From the NCBI RefSeq assembly GCF_900107535.1, contig NZ_FNRA01000013.1:62001-126000 (forward strand): DNA of 64,000 nt. Direction: 5' to 3'. The notes under the pieces were generated by a model that saw only the letters and a program-made list of their open reading frames with translations, made no database searches and had not been told where the DNA came from. The position numbers and the translations under genes are program-made. Positions 44,620-53,825 of this stretch are shown piece after piece. This DNA is from Pedobacter hartonius (lineage in GTDB: Bacteria; Bacteroidota; Bacteroidia; Sphingobacteriales; Sphingobacteriaceae). Position 1 is the stretch's first letter. Each line of letters begins with the position of its first letter.

Positions 44620-45069
44620 CTATACCTCGGCTTTGTTTGGAATGATCAATACAGGACATGCAGATTTGCGTGCCACATGTTCTGCAACACTGCCCATCAA
44701 AAAGTGGTAGAGACCGCTTCTGCCATAAGTACCGATCACGATCAGGTCGGCGCCCCATTCTTCAGCCTGGTTGATGATGCCGTGTGCAGCGCTGTCAATT
44801 ACACTAAGATATGTTGTCTTTACGCCACCGGAATAAGTTTTTTCTAGTTCTTCGAGTAATACATGGCTATGTTCCTCACTGTTATCATAAGTTTCGAGGA
44901 AAACTGGTGCAATGGTAAGATCCTGGTTGATCGTAGCAGGTATAGGCTCTATGATATTGGCGAGCGCAACCTCTGCATCAAAGGTCTTTGCCAGTTCATA
45001 GCCCGATTTTGCAGCCTTCTCAGCGCAGGTACTATTGTCAACGGCTATTAATATCTTCCTGAAGTTCAT
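44620..45069 (-). CDS. universal stress protein (UspA family)
   Basis: 149 residues. MNFRKILIAVDNSTCAEKAA, EVALANIIEPIP and the ATP-binding block LIVIGTYGRSGLYHFLMGSV AEHV with CPVLIIP are those of the ATP-binding UspA subgroup (G-x2-G-x9-G-S/T). It is a small soluble protein involved in stress survival. Convergent with the ferredoxin gene, divergent from the NlpC/P60 gene. Confidence 0.93.
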   Translation of the reverse strand: MNFRKILIAVDNSTCAEKAAKSGYELAKTFDAEVALANIIEPIPATINQDLTIAPVFLETYDNSEEHSHVLLEELEKTYSGGVKTTYLSVIDSAAHGIINQAEEWGADLIVIGTYGRSGLYHFLMGSVAEHVARKSACPVLIIPNKAEV

Positions 45070-45178
45070 AAATATGAGTGATTAATTTGTAATACCAAAT
45101 TAACAATTTTATGAATCAAATGTTTAAAATGAGGTTTATTAGTTCGGGATCATTATTTTTACGCACCGATATTTTACT

Positions 45179-45958
45179 ATGGAACAGAAATTCGCGATTT
45201 GCAGAGTAGCCATTGCAGCCCTGAGGCCGGCGGCCTCTGATAAAGCAGAGATTGCCACACAATTGTTATTTGGAGATGCTGTTGAAGTACTCGGACAGGC
45301 TGAGCCCTGGTGGCGTATCCGTAATGCTTATGACGGTTATGAAGGCTGGATGGATTTTAAACAGCTGACTGTGATTACCCGGGAAGAATATGAGCGTAAC
45401 CAGAATTATCATACCCTGGTACCGCCGGCGGTACTGAATACGGTTACTGCTGCGGACGGCAGCCAGTTCTATTTGACTGCTTCGGCTAATTTGCCTGCTT
45501 ATGCAGGCGGATCATGCGAAATCGGGGGGAATAAGTTCGGGGTAACGTTTGAACCTTACCAGGTACCTTCAGCTACTGAAGAGAAAATTAAAGAACTGGC
45601 CATGTTTTTCATGAATGCACCTTATCTGTGGGGCGGAAGGACTTTGTTTGGGATTGATTGTTCGGGTTTCTCTCAGGCTGTATATAAACTTGCGGGTATC
45701 CGCATCAGAAGGGATGCCTGGCAGCAGGCAGAACAGGGTGATACCGTCAATTTTCTGCCTGAAGTAAAAACCGGTGATCTTGCCTTTTTTGATAATGCCG
45801 AAGGCAGGATTGTGCATGTGGGTGTCATATTAAGCCCGGACAGGATCATTCATGCATCAGGAAGGGTACGGATTGATCCGATCGATGACCAGGGAATTTA
45901 TAATACGGAACTGGGCAGATATACCCATAAGTTAAGGATTATTAAAAGGTTTTTTTAG
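45179..45958 (+). CDS. C40 family (NlpC/P60) peptidase with SH3-like domain
   Basis: 259 residues. The N-terminal half holds SH3-type repeats (FAICRVAIAALRPAASDKAE, LLFGDAVEVLGQAEPWWRIR). The catalytic domain has YLWGGRTLFGIDCSGFSQAV with the active-site Cys, GRIVHVGVIL with the His, and IIHASGRVRID as the third residue. It should cut peptidoglycan stem peptides, between D-Glu and the diamino acid. No signal peptide is visible, so it may be cytoplasmic and act in muropeptide recycling. Confidence 0.9.
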   Translation: MEQKFAICRVAIAALRPAASDKAEIATQLLFGDAVEVLGQAEPWWRIRNAYDGYEGWMDFKQLTVITREEYERNQNYHTLVPPAVLNTVTAADGSQFYLTASANLPAYAGGSCEIGGNKFGVTFEPYQVPSATEEKIKELAMFFMNAPYLWGGRTLFGIDCSGFSQAVYKLAGIRIRRDAWQQAEQGDTVNFLPEVKTGDLAFFDNAEGRIVHVGVILSPDRIIHASGRVRIDPIDDQGIYNTELGRYTHKLRIIKRFF

Positions 45959-45967
45959 CGCCTTGGA

Positions 45968-45985
45968 TTATTCCCACTCCCAGAT
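45968..45985. repeat. direct repeat of the WD40 gene 3' end, copy 1
   Basis: TTATTCCCACTCCCAGAT at 45968-45985 is identical to 46601-46618, the last codons of the WD40 gene. Read on the minus strand, copy 1 still encodes MIIWEWE-stop like the real gene end (MIWEWE). Similarity extends into CATCA after a 3 nt difference. Confidence 0.85.
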
Positions 45986-46132
45986 GATCATCATTGTTAA
46001 GCAGAGATAGATGCTTATGTTTAACTATATGGAATATTTAGTAATTTATTGTGTATTTTAAATCTGATACATTTGAAATTTTAAATTATATCGTTTACAT
46101 TTGTATTGTATTTACAGCCAGTATTACTATAA

Positions 46133-46282
46133 AAAAGATATCGAAAAGAGCTGAGGGAGTTTGCTAAATTATTGGGAGTCAATCTTACCTTCGATAAATC
46201 TCTTGATAAATATTCTAAAATAGTGCCGGAGAAAATGAAGGAAAGCAATATACTTTTTCCCAATTCAAAATTCAATTTTTAG
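46133..46282 (+). pseudogene. 3' fragment of an unidentified gene
   Basis: An open frame without usable start, preceded by an in-frame TAA. It reads RKELREFAKLLGVNLTFDKS from 46142 and ends KESNILFPNSKFNF-stop. The amino acid composition looks like real protein rather than chance AT-rich sequence. I do not recognise the family; it may also be chance. Confidence 0.3.
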
Positions 46283-46531
46283 GTATTCACCTCCGATAGA
46301 AATTCCTTTCTTTTAAATAAGAAGCCATCAAAATTGATACCTCTTTTAAATCGGACTGGGATATAGTCTTTAGCGATTCTGTTCAAACCATAAATATCAA
46401 ATGTTTCGTTGATCTCTTCATATGCATGATGAATGGCCATTTGATACAACCGTGTTTTTACCGGTGCTGATAAACTCATAATCGAGGTAATCTAATGAAA
46501 TAGAAATATTATCATACTTTTAGTAGTTCAT
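46279..46531 (-). pseudogene. decayed DUF6934-like gene, internally deleted
   Basis: On the minus strand from the ATG at 46531 the first frame reads MNY, a TAA stop, then KYDNISISLDYLDYEFISTG. Around 46476 a second, overlapping frame takes over: SLSAPVKTRLYQMAIHHAYE, EINETFDIYGLNRIAKDYIP, and GINFDGFLFKRKEF to a stop at 46279. The first part resembles the DUF6934 N-terminus (YEFISEG), the second its C-terminus (TPxRTRLYQ...FLVKRK). The middle is missing and the frame is shifted. Assigned from memory of the family. Confidence 0.5.
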
Positions 46532-46600
46532 GAAGCTGAAATGAATAATATTTCTTATAAAGAATATTTCATCTATTTTGCTGTTCTTCAACTCTCGTAT

Positions 46601-47497
46601 TTATTCCCACTCCCAGATCATCACCAACTTATCGTCCCCGATGGTGATCAGGTACCTGCCGTCCGGCGTCCATACCAGTTTATTAATGGAATGGGTGTGC
46701 CCGTTTGTGTTTTTCTCTATACTGAGGATCTTGTATAACCTCAGGTCTTCCGCACCCCATAACTTAATGCTTTTGTCCTGGCTTGCTGTAGCGAAATAGG
46801 GGAGTACCGGGTTGAAGGCAATTCCATATACACTAAAAAGGTGCGCCGGGATATTGTGCTGGAATTCATAATCAGGCAGTGACCAGAAATTGAGCTGTGC
46901 ATCCCTGCCGCCTGAGATCAGGTATTTTCCATCAGGCGAATACTGAACTGAGGTTACTGGTAACGTATGTTTTTCCAGGGTATGAACCAGACTGTAGTCC
47001 TTCAGGTTGTAGATCCTGATCATATTGTCCTTACAGCCAAAAGCCGCGTATTGCGTATCAGGGCTGATTGCAATCGATCTTACCGTATCGTATGAAACAG
47101 GAATACGGTACAGCAAAGAATAATCAGTAAGCGACCATACGCCGACCGTTCCGTCTTCGCTGGCCGTCAGAAACTCCTGCTTGGACGGGATAGCAATAAT
47201 GTCAAAGACCGGTTTTTCATGCGCCTGAAAGCTGGTCTTAACGGTTTGCGTTTCAAGATCAAAGATATTGACCTCACCACTGCGCTGCCCAACAAAAAGC
47301 TGGTCATTGTGATAATGCAGGCTATAAACCGAACTTTTTACAGGCATCAGCACCTTTAAAAAGCTCATTTTTTCCAGTGACCACTCTACTACGCCTTTAT
47401 CATTTCCACCGGTAAAAAAGATTCCGTCTTTGCCGGAGTTGTCCAGCGCATAGACAGGGTTCTGATGACCACTCAGTGATTTTAGATGTTTCAGCAT
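46601..47497 (-). CDS. WD40 repeat protein
   Basis: 298 residues made almost wholly of WD40 repeats, about seven, enough for one beta-propeller. Typical repeat ends are seen: GVVEWSL, GTVGVWSL, NMIRIYNL, AQLNFWSL, KSIKLWGA, KLVMIWEWE, each after an H-x-x-V/I-x-x-I start such as HTLPVTSVQYSPDGKYLISG. No signal peptide or extra domain. It probably serves as a protein-binding scaffold. It starts 9 bp after the hisIE stop, so it is the last gene of the histidine operon transcript. Confidence 0.9.
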   Translation of the reverse strand: MLKHLKSLSGHQNPVYALDNSGKDGIFFTGGNDKGVVEWSLEKMSFLKVLMPVKSSVYSLHYHNDQLFVGQRSGEVNIFDLETQTVKTSFQAHEKPVFDIIAIPSKQEFLTASEDGTVGVWSLTDYSLLYRIPVSYDTVRSIAISPDTQYAAFGCKDNMIRIYNLKDYSLVHTLEKHTLPVTSVQYSPDGKYLISGGRDAQLNFWSLPDYEFQHNIPAHLFSVYGIAFNPVLPYFATASQDKSIKLWGAEDLRLYKILSIEKNTNGHTHSINKLVWTPDGRYLITIGDDKLVMIWEWE

Positions 47498-47506
47498 AAT
47501 CAGGGT

Positions 47507-48094
47507 CTATTTGTGCCTGCCTTCCAGGTTTATACCTATATCAGCCAGTGTTTTACCCTTTTCCCTTAGCAGTACCAGCAGGTGGAACACCAGGTCAGAA
47601 CTTTCATTTACAAAATCCACATCAGTTTCATTGAGTGCAGCGATCACTGTCTCCACACCTTCTTCACCAACTTTCTGTGCGATCTTATTGAGCCCTTTTT
47701 TGCGGAGTTTATTCACATAAGATTCCTCTGTAGGGTTGTCATACCTGTCGCCAATGATCTTTTCCAGTTCAAAGATAAAGTTCTGGTTGAAGTTCGTTTT
47801 AAAACAGCTTCTGCTGCCGGTATGGCAGGTTGGCCCCACTGGTGTAGCCTTAATCAGTATCGTATCATTATCGCAATCGATATGTGTCTCTTTTACATAG
47901 AGGAAGTTTCCGCTTTCTTCTCCCTTGGTCCACAGGCGGTTTTTAGTGCGCGAATAAAAGGTCACTTTTCCTTCTGCCTGTGTTTTAGTCCATGCTTCCT
48001 GGTTCATATACCCCAGCATTAACACTTCCAATGTTTGTACATCCTGAATGATTACAGGCACCAAGCCATTGGTTTTTTCAAAATCTATAGTCAT
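47507..48094 (-). CDS. hisIE: bifunctional phosphoribosyl-AMP cyclohydrolase / phosphoribosyl-ATP pyrophosphatase
   Basis: 195 residues. The HisI domain (about 1-110) has [37 protein letters not shown] and [28 protein letters not shown] with the zinc Cys residues. The HisE domain (about 112-195) has [29 protein letters not shown] and [10 protein letters not shown]. It catalyses steps 2 and 3 of histidine synthesis. It overlaps hisF by 4 bp. Confidence 0.97.
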   Translation of the reverse strand: MTIDFEKTNGLVPVIIQDVQTLEVLMLGYMNQEAWTKTQAEGKVTFYSRTKNRLWTKGEESGNFLYVKETHIDCDNDTILIKATPVGPTCHTGSRSCFKTNFNQNFIFELEKIIGDRYDNPTEESYVNKLRKKGLNKIAQKVGEEGVETVIAALNETDVDFVNESSDLVFHLLVLLREKGKTLADIGINLEGRHK

Positions 48095-48846
48095 AACCTT
48101 ACTGGTATGTTGTGTTTTTTTAATTCGTTCTTCAGCACAGGGATCGGTATTTCACCAAAATGAAAGACAGATGCAGCCAAAGCGGCATCAACACCTGTAG
48201 TTGTAAAAACTTCTGTAAAGTGTTCAATTTTTCCGGCTCCGCCAGAGGCGATGACGGGGATATTGATCATCTGGCTGATCGTTTGCAATAAATTACAGTC
48301 GAACCCCTGTTTTGTACCATCATGGTCCATTGAGGTCAGCAGAATCTCTCCGGCACCCAGTTCTTCCGCCTGTTTGATCCATTTTTCTGTTTCCAGTTCT
48401 GTGATCAGTCTGCCGCCGTTCAGGTGCACCATATTCCTGCCGCCAACCAGTTTGGTGTCCACGGCAACCACAACAAACTGTACACCAAATACCTTGGCCA
48501 GGTCAGCGATCAGCTGCGGGTTTTTCACTGCTGCAGAGTTGATGCTGATCTTATCGGCACCTGCATTCAGCAGTGCTTCGGCGTCAGCGATCTCAGTGAT
48601 ACCACCACCTATAGTAAAGGGGATATTGAGTTGCCTGGCTACAGATTTCACCATTTCGATCATCGTTTTGCGACGCTCATGGGTAGCGGTAATATCCAGG
48701 AATACCAGTTCGTCTGCTCCCTGCTGTGCATATTGCCATGCCAGCTCTACGGGGTCTCCGGCATCCTTAAGATCCACGAAATTAACACCTTTTACTGTCC
48801 TTCCGTCCTTCACGTCCAGACAGGGAATGATACGTTTACTCAGCAT
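48091..48846 (-). CDS. hisF: imidazole glycerol phosphate synthase cyclase subunit
   Basis: 251 residues, a beta/alpha barrel. [20 protein letters not shown] with the catalytic Asp, [31 protein letters not shown], and [20 protein letters not shown] with the second Asp are all present. With HisH it makes imidazole glycerol phosphate and AICAR. It is 3 bp after hisA. Confidence 0.97.
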   Translation of the reverse strand: MLSKRIIPCLDVKDGRTVKGVNFVDLKDAGDPVELAWQYAQQGADELVFLDITATHERRKTMIEMVKSVARQLNIPFTIGGGITEIADAEALLNAGADKISINSAAVKNPQLIADLAKVFGVQFVVVAVDTKLVGGRNMVHLNGGRLITELETEKWIKQAEELGAGEILLTSMDHDGTKQGFDCNLLQTISQMINIPVIASGGAGKIEHFTEVFTTTGVDAALAASVFHFGEIPIPVLKNELKKHNIPVRL

Positions 48847-48849
48847 GGA

Positions 48850-49599
48850 TTACAGGGAAGTCATTGCCCTAAGGTTCCATTCCTTGATCTCATCAATAGT
48901 GATGCGGTTTTCATAGATCGCTTTTCCAACGACTACCGATCGTACTTCCAGTTTTGCCAGTTCTTCGATATCTTCCATAGAACTCACGCCTCCCGAAGCG
49001 ATCAGCTTAATGAACGGAGAGTGTTCCAGTAATTTCTTATAGAGGTCTACTGCGGCACCGCCCAGTTTGCCATCTTTGTTGATATCCGTGCAGAGGAACC
49101 TGAAAAAGCCCAGTTGAAGACATTTGTCAACGTAATCCATCAGTTTAATCGGAGAGCTTTCCATCCAGCCTGAGTATTTGATCACCTCATCAAGCACATC
49201 GATAGCGATCACAATACGGTTGGCATAATCATATTTCTTGCCTACTTCTTTGCTGAGTTCGGCAAGGAAATCAGGATTTGTGATGGCCTGCGTACCGACG
49301 ATCACGCGGTGAATACCGGCATCAAGCAGGTTGGTTACCTGTTCGATGGTACGGATACCACCTCCGTACTGAACACGCATATCCGTTTTGCGGATAATCT
49401 CAAAAAGTTCAGCCTGGTTGCTGAAATCCCCTTTGGCGCCGTTAAGGTCAATAATATGAATGAATTCTGTACCGTTAGACCGATAAGTTTCGATCATTTC
49501 GGCAATCGAGACTTCATATACTGTTTTTTGGTTGTAGTCGCCTTCTCTCAACCGGACAACTTTGCCATCTAAAATATCTATAGCGGGAATAATGTACAT
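48850..49599 (-). CDS. hisA: ProFAR isomerase
   Basis: 249 residues, a beta/alpha barrel related to HisF. MYIIPAIDILDGKVVRLREG with the catalytic Asp, VQYGGGIRTIEQVTNLLDAG IHRVIVGTQA, and FLCTDINKDGKLGGAAVDLY with the second Asp. It isomerises ProFAR to PRFAR. It is 4 bp after hisH. Confidence 0.97.
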   Translation of the reverse strand: MYIIPAIDILDGKVVRLREGDYNQKTVYEVSIAEMIETYRSNGTEFIHIIDLNGAKGDFSNQAELFEIIRKTDMRVQYGGGIRTIEQVTNLLDAGIHRVIVGTQAITNPDFLAELSKEVGKKYDYANRIVIAIDVLDEVIKYSGWMESSPIKLMDYVDKCLQLGFFRFLCTDINKDGKLGGAAVDLYKKLLEHSPFIKLIASGGVSSMEDIEELAKLEVRSVVVGKAIYENRITIDEIKEWNLRAMTSL

Positions 49600-49603
49600 C
49601 TTG

Positions 49604-50194
49604 TTATTTTAAGTTTGAAAAATTCAATAATAAACGTTCTCCGGCAGCACCGGACTTCTCTGGGTGGAACTGCACCCCATAAAAATTATCCTTTTGTATT
49701 GCTGCCGAATATTCCTGGCCATAATCAGCAGTTGCGATTCCAAAAGTAGGGTTATATTCAATAAAATACGAATGCACAAAGTAAAATTGTGTCTGATTTT
49801 CAACACCTTCGAACAGTAAATTGTTTTTGATCTCTACATTATTCCAACCCATATGGGGAATCTTGATACCCAGCGCTTTATCAAAGAGTTTGGTTTGCAG
49901 GGGAATGATATTCGTCAGGGTGACATCACCCTCTTCGGAATGGTCTGTCAGCAGCTGCATTCCAACACAAATACCCAGTACAGGTTTTGTTAATGACCTG
50001 ATCTTATCCACTAAACCGCTCTGGTTCAGTTTATCCATTGCTGCCCCGGCATGTCCTACGCCAGGGATAATGATATGTGAGTACAGATCAAATTCTACCT
50101 CAGAATTGATCATTCCATAGGTGATCCCGAGCCTGGATAAGGCTGAAGTGAGGGAAAAGATATTCCCTGCCCCGTAATTAACAATACCTACCAT
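49604..50194 (-). CDS. hisH: imidazole glycerol phosphate synthase glutaminase subunit
   Basis: 196 residues, class I glutamine amidotransferase. VGIVNYGAGNIFSLTSALSR, HIIIPGVGHAGAAM (oxyanion strand), PVLGICVGMQLLTDHSEEGD with the nucleophile Cys, and YGVQFHPEKSG with the catalytic His and Glu. It supplies ammonia to HisF. A 104 bp gap separates it from hisB, the largest gap inside the operon. Confidence 0.97.
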   Translation of the reverse strand: MVGIVNYGAGNIFSLTSALSRLGITYGMINSEVEFDLYSHIIIPGVGHAGAAMDKLNQSGLVDKIRSLTKPVLGICVGMQLLTDHSEEGDVTLTNIIPLQTKLFDKALGIKIPHMGWNNVEIKNNLLFEGVENQTQFYFVHSYFIEYNPTFGIATADYGQEYSAAIQKDNFYGVQFHPEKSGAAGERLLLNFSNLK

Positions 50195-50298
50195 CTTTTA
50201 ATTCCTGTCATTTAATCATCCAACAATTCTGTGTTAACCACTGACCGGCTGTGTTTGTTCTAACATCTCCTATACGAAGATCACAGCTGCAGCGTTAC

Positions 50299-51432
50299 CT
50301 ACAACAGTCCTTTAGTGCTTGGTAAAACTAACTTTTCTGCGTCTCTTTTGATAGACATTTTTATAGCTTTTGCAAAAGCCTTAAAGATACTCTCGATTTT
50401 ATGGTGTTCATTGTCGCCCTCAGCCTTCACGTTCAGGTTGCATTTTGCGGCATCACTAAAAGATTTGAAGAAGTGGTAGAACATTTCGGTAGGCAGGTCA
50501 CCCACTCGTTCGCGTTTAAATTCTGCATCCCAGACTATCCAGTTGCGGCCGCCGAAATCAATGGCTACCTGCGCGAGGCAGTCATCCATAGGCAGGCAGA
50601 AGCCGTAACGTTCTATACCCAGTTTGTTTCCCAGTGCTTTGGCAAAGGCTTCGCCCAGGGCAATACCTGTATCTTCAACGGTATGGTGCTCATCAATATG
50701 CAGGTCGCCTTTGGCAATCACCTTCAGGTCTATCCCGCCGTGACGGGCAATCTGGTCCAGCATATGGTCAAAAAAGTTCAGTCCCGTTTTAATGTCGCCT
50801 TTTCCCGTTCCGTCAAGGTCGATGCCGATCTCGATATCTGTCTCATTGGTTTTCCTGACGTGGTGAAATTGTCTGCTTCCTGCTTTCAGGAAGGTGTAGA
50901 TGTCTACCCAGTGCTGTGTCTGCAGCGCGATATCATCCGTCAGTGTTTCAGCTTTCTCCAGAATTTCATTTGCGCCCAGCAGGTCATTGTTCCTCAGCCA
51001 GATTGCTTTTGCACCGAGGTTTTTTGCCAGGATCACATCATTGATCCGGTCGCCGATCACAAAGGAATTGGCGAGGTCATATTCGCCGGTCAGGAAATGC
51101 TGCAGCAGACCGGTATTTGGTTTACGTGTGGGGGCATTTTCATGGGCAAAGGTTTTGTCAATGATCACTTCAGAGAATACAACGCCTTCACCGGCAAAGG
51201 TATCCAGTATGAAGTTATGAACGGGCCAGAAGTTCAGTTCAGGGTGGGAATCTGTTCCCAGACCGTCCTGGTTGGTCACCATGATCAGTTCAAAATCCAG
51301 CTCAGCGGCTATTTTGGCGAGGTAGTACAAAGACTTCGGGTAAAACTTAAGCTTTGCGAATGAGTCGATCTGTTCATCTTCAGGTTCAGTGATCAGGGTA
51401 CCATCCCGGTCTATAAAAAGGAACTTCTTCAT
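50299..51432 (-). CDS. hisB: bifunctional histidinol-phosphatase / imidazoleglycerol-phosphate dehydratase
   Basis: 377 residues. The N-terminal HAD phosphatase (about 1-165) has [16 protein letters not shown] and [20 protein letters not shown]. The C-terminal dehydratase (about 185-377) has [40 protein letters not shown] and [18 protein letters not shown], with its metal-binding His clusters. It catalyses steps 6 and 8. This fused form is the one found in enterobacteria and many Bacteroidota. The 5' end is 1 bp after hisC. Confidence 0.97.
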   Translation of the reverse strand: MKKFLFIDRDGTLITEPEDEQIDSFAKLKFYPKSLYYLAKIAAELDFELIMVTNQDGLGTDSHPELNFWPVHNFILDTFAGEGVVFSEVIIDKTFAHENAPTRKPNTGLLQHFLTGEYDLANSFVIGDRINDVILAKNLGAKAIWLRNNDLLGANEILEKAETLTDDIALQTQHWVDIYTFLKAGSRQFHHVRKTNETDIEIGIDLDGTGKGDIKTGLNFFDHMLDQIARHGGIDLKVIAKGDLHIDEHHTVEDTGIALGEAFAKALGNKLGIERYGFCLPMDDCLAQVAIDFGGRNWIVWDAEFKRERVGDLPTEMFYHFFKSFSDAAKCNLNVKAEGDNEHHKIESIFKAFAKAIKMSIKRDAEKLVLPSTKGLL

Positions 51433-51433
51433 A

Positions 51434-52480
51434 TTAGTATGTTAACGATTTTAAAGCGGACAACAGTATTTCATTTTCTCGTGGTGTACCTACCGTAACC
51501 CTGAGGCAGCCATCACATAAGACCACCTTTGAGCGGTCGCGGATGATAATTCCCTGTTCCACCAGTGCATTGTATGTCCCTGCGGCGTCTTCCACCTCAG
51601 CGAGTACAAAGTTGGCGTCTGAAGGATATACTTTTTTAACCATTGGGAGGTCTGCGAGTTTCTGGCTGAGCAGTTCCCTTTCCGCAACAGTGATTTTGAT
51701 CCAGTCGTTCACCTGTGCAACATGCTGCAATGCAGCTAAAGCAAGGTCTTGTGTAGACTGGCTGATGTTGTACGGCGCTTTCACCTTATTCAGGATATCG
51801 ATCACGATGCTTGACGCAAAGGCCATTCCGAGGCGTAATCCTGCCAGTCCCCATGCCTTAGAGAAGGTCTGCAGGATCACCAGCTGCGGGTATTCCGTGA
51901 GTTCCTGGATGAAAGTGCGTTGTTTGGCAAAGTTGATGTAGGCCTCATCGATGATCACCAGGCCTTTGAAATTAGCCAGAACGGTTTCAATGTCTGTGCG
52001 GACGATTGAATTACCCGTTGGGTTATTCGGCGAGCAGATGAAGATCAGTTTCGTGTATTCATCAATGGCTTCAGCTATCCCTTCCAGGTCAAGCTGAAAG
52101 TTTGGCAGCAGGTTCACCTTGCGGATCTCCACATCATTGATGTTTGCAGATACCTCATACATGCCGTAGGTTGGCGGAAGGATGATCACGTTGTCCTTTC
52201 CGGGGTTGCAGAAACACCTGAAGAGCAGATCGATCGCTTCATCACTGCCATTTCCTAAAAAGGTATTTTCTATCGGCACACCCTTTATTTTACTAAGGGC
52301 ATCTTTCAGGTCCAGCTGCAGCGGATCGGGGTAGCGGTTAAAGTTTTCCGGCAGGGGAGAGCCAAAGCTATTTTCATTGGCATCTAAAAATACACTCGCC
52401 TGTCCTTTATATTCATCTCTTGCGGTAGAATAGGGACGTAGGTTTTTAATGTTTTCTCGTTGTAAGTTCTTAATATCCAT
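51434..52480 (-). CDS. hisC: histidinol-phosphate aminotransferase
   Basis: 348 residues, fold type I PLP enzyme. [64 protein letters not shown], and the PLP Lys in [20 protein letters not shown]. It makes histidinol phosphate. The start overlaps the hisD 3' end by 11 bp. Confidence 0.96.
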   Translation of the reverse strand: MDIKNLQRENIKNLRPYSTARDEYKGQASVFLDANENSFGSPLPENFNRYPDPLQLDLKDALSKIKGVPIENTFLGNGSDEAIDLLFRCFCNPGKDNVIILPPTYGMYEVSANINDVEIRKVNLLPNFQLDLEGIAEAIDEYTKLIFICSPNNPTGNSIVRTDIETVLANFKGLVIIDEAYINFAKQRTFIQELTEYPQLVILQTFSKAWGLAGLRLGMAFASSIVIDILNKVKAPYNISQSTQDLALAALQHVAQVNDWIKITVAERELLSQKLADLPMVKKVYPSDANFVLAEVEDAAGTYNALVEQGIIIRDRSKVVLCDGCLRVTVGTPRENEILLSALKSLTY

Positions 52481-53768
52481 TTCTTGATTTTAAACGAATA
52501 GTGATCGCATTTTTGTGCGCCTGGAGCCCTTCGGCTTCGGCTAATATTTCTACAGTAGGGCCAATGGCCGTTAAACCTTCCGGGCTGATATGCTGGAAAG
52601 TTATCTTTTTTATGAATGAATCTATAGATACACCCGAATAGGCTTTTGCAAAGCCGCTGGTGGGTAAAGTATGGTTCGTGCCCGAGGCATAATCCCCGGC
52701 ACTTTCAGGGCTCAGGTTTCCGAGGAAAACAGAACCTGCATTGCTGATCATCGGGATCAGTTCGCTGAAAGTATCTGTTGCCAGGATCAGATGTTCAGGG
52801 GCATAGGTATTGCTGAAATCCATTGCCTGCTGGGTATTCTCTACCAGCACTGCATAAGAATTTTCTATCGCCTGTGCGGCGATAGCTTCCCTTGGCAAAG
52901 CTTTCAGCTGAATTTCTACCTGTTCAAGGGTCTCTTTAATCAGCTCTGAGGAGGTGGATACGAGGATGGCCTGGCTATCTGCACCATGTTCTGCCTGCGC
53001 CAGGAGGTCTGAAGCTACAAAAGCGGGGTTTGCGGTTTCATCTGCAAATACCAGCACTTCTGAAGGGCCGGCGGGCATATCTATGGCCGTCATTCCTGAG
53101 GCCAGGACCAGCTGTTTGGCCTGTGTAACATAACGGTTTCCCGGGCCGAAGATCTTGTATACCTTAGGCAGCGTCTCCGTGCCGAAGGCCATCGCCGCGA
53201 TCGCCTGTGCGCCGCCCGCCATATAGATTTTTTCGATACCCAGCAGCAGGGCGCAGTAGGCAAGGTAACAATTGGTCTTACCGTCTTTCTGGGGCGGGGA
53301 ACAAACGACAATCTCCTTACACCCGGCCAGTACGGCAGGGATAGCGAGCATGAGAAAAGTACTTGGAAGTACCGCTGTTCCGCCGGGGATATAGAGGCCT
53401 ACGCGTTCAATTGCGCGGGCTTCGCGCCAGCAGGAAACACCGGGCATTGTTTCCACTGCATCCTCTTTGTATAACTGCGCGGCATGGAACTTTCTGATAT
53501 TGGCACAGGCGGTATCAATGGCGCTTTTTGCATCTTCAGGAATCGTTGAAGCAATCTCTTCGATCTCCTGTTTTTCAATATAAAGCTGCTTCAGTTCCAC
53601 CTTGTCAAAATCCCGGGCGTAACTGAACAGCGCTTTGTCGCCTTCGGCTTTAACCCTTGAAATGATGTTCTTCACCCGGTCTGCGATAGCGTCATCGTCA
53701 GAGAGCTGTCTTAAACAGAGGTCTTCAATATTCTGTTTAGATAAATCAGTATAACTGTAGATTTTCAA
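52470..53768 (-). CDS. hisD: histidinol dehydrogenase
   Basis: 432 residues. RVGLYIPGGTAVLPSTFLML, VCSPPQKDG, YMAGGAQAIAAMAFGTETLP, KIFGPGNRYVTQAKQLV, MPAGPSEVLVFADETANPAF and LLAQAEHGADSQAILVS are the conserved blocks, with ligands and catalytic His-Glu in the last ones and in YAPEHLILAT. It performs the last two oxidations to histidine, with NAD+ and Zn2+. A 57 bp gap follows hisG. Confidence 0.97.
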   Translation of the reverse strand: MKIYSYTDLSKQNIEDLCLRQLSDDDAIADRVKNIISRVKAEGDKALFSYARDFDKVELKQLYIEKQEIEEIASTIPEDAKSAIDTACANIRKFHAAQLYKEDAVETMPGVSCWREARAIERVGLYIPGGTAVLPSTFLMLAIPAVLAGCKEIVVCSPPQKDGKTNCYLAYCALLLGIEKIYMAGGAQAIAAMAFGTETLPKVYKIFGPGNRYVTQAKQLVLASGMTAIDMPAGPSEVLVFADETANPAFVASDLLAQAEHGADSQAILVSTSSELIKETLEQVEIQLKALPREAIAAQAIENSYAVLVENTQQAMDFSNTYAPEHLILATDTFSELIPMISNAGSVFLGNLSPESAGDYASGTNHTLPTSGFAKAYSGVSIDSFIKKITFQHISPEGLTAIGPTVEILAEAEGLQAHKNAITIRLKSRNGY

Positions 53769-53825
53769 TGTTTTATGTTTTTGTGTTAACCAATAGTTAA
53801 CAGTGAATGCCTGGATATATACAGT

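Larger units (their letters stand above)
45959..46600. other. 642 bp gene-debris region
   Basis: AT-rich stretch without an intact gene. It holds a copy of the WD40 gene 3' end (45968-45985), a stray 3' fragment on the plus strand (46133-46282) and a decayed DUF6934-like gene on the minus strand (46279-46531). Confidence 0.65.

Noticed and set aside
50401-51363. Long open frame (320 codons) antisense to hisB
   Set aside because: hisB is certain on the other strand; the antisense product has no recognisable features.
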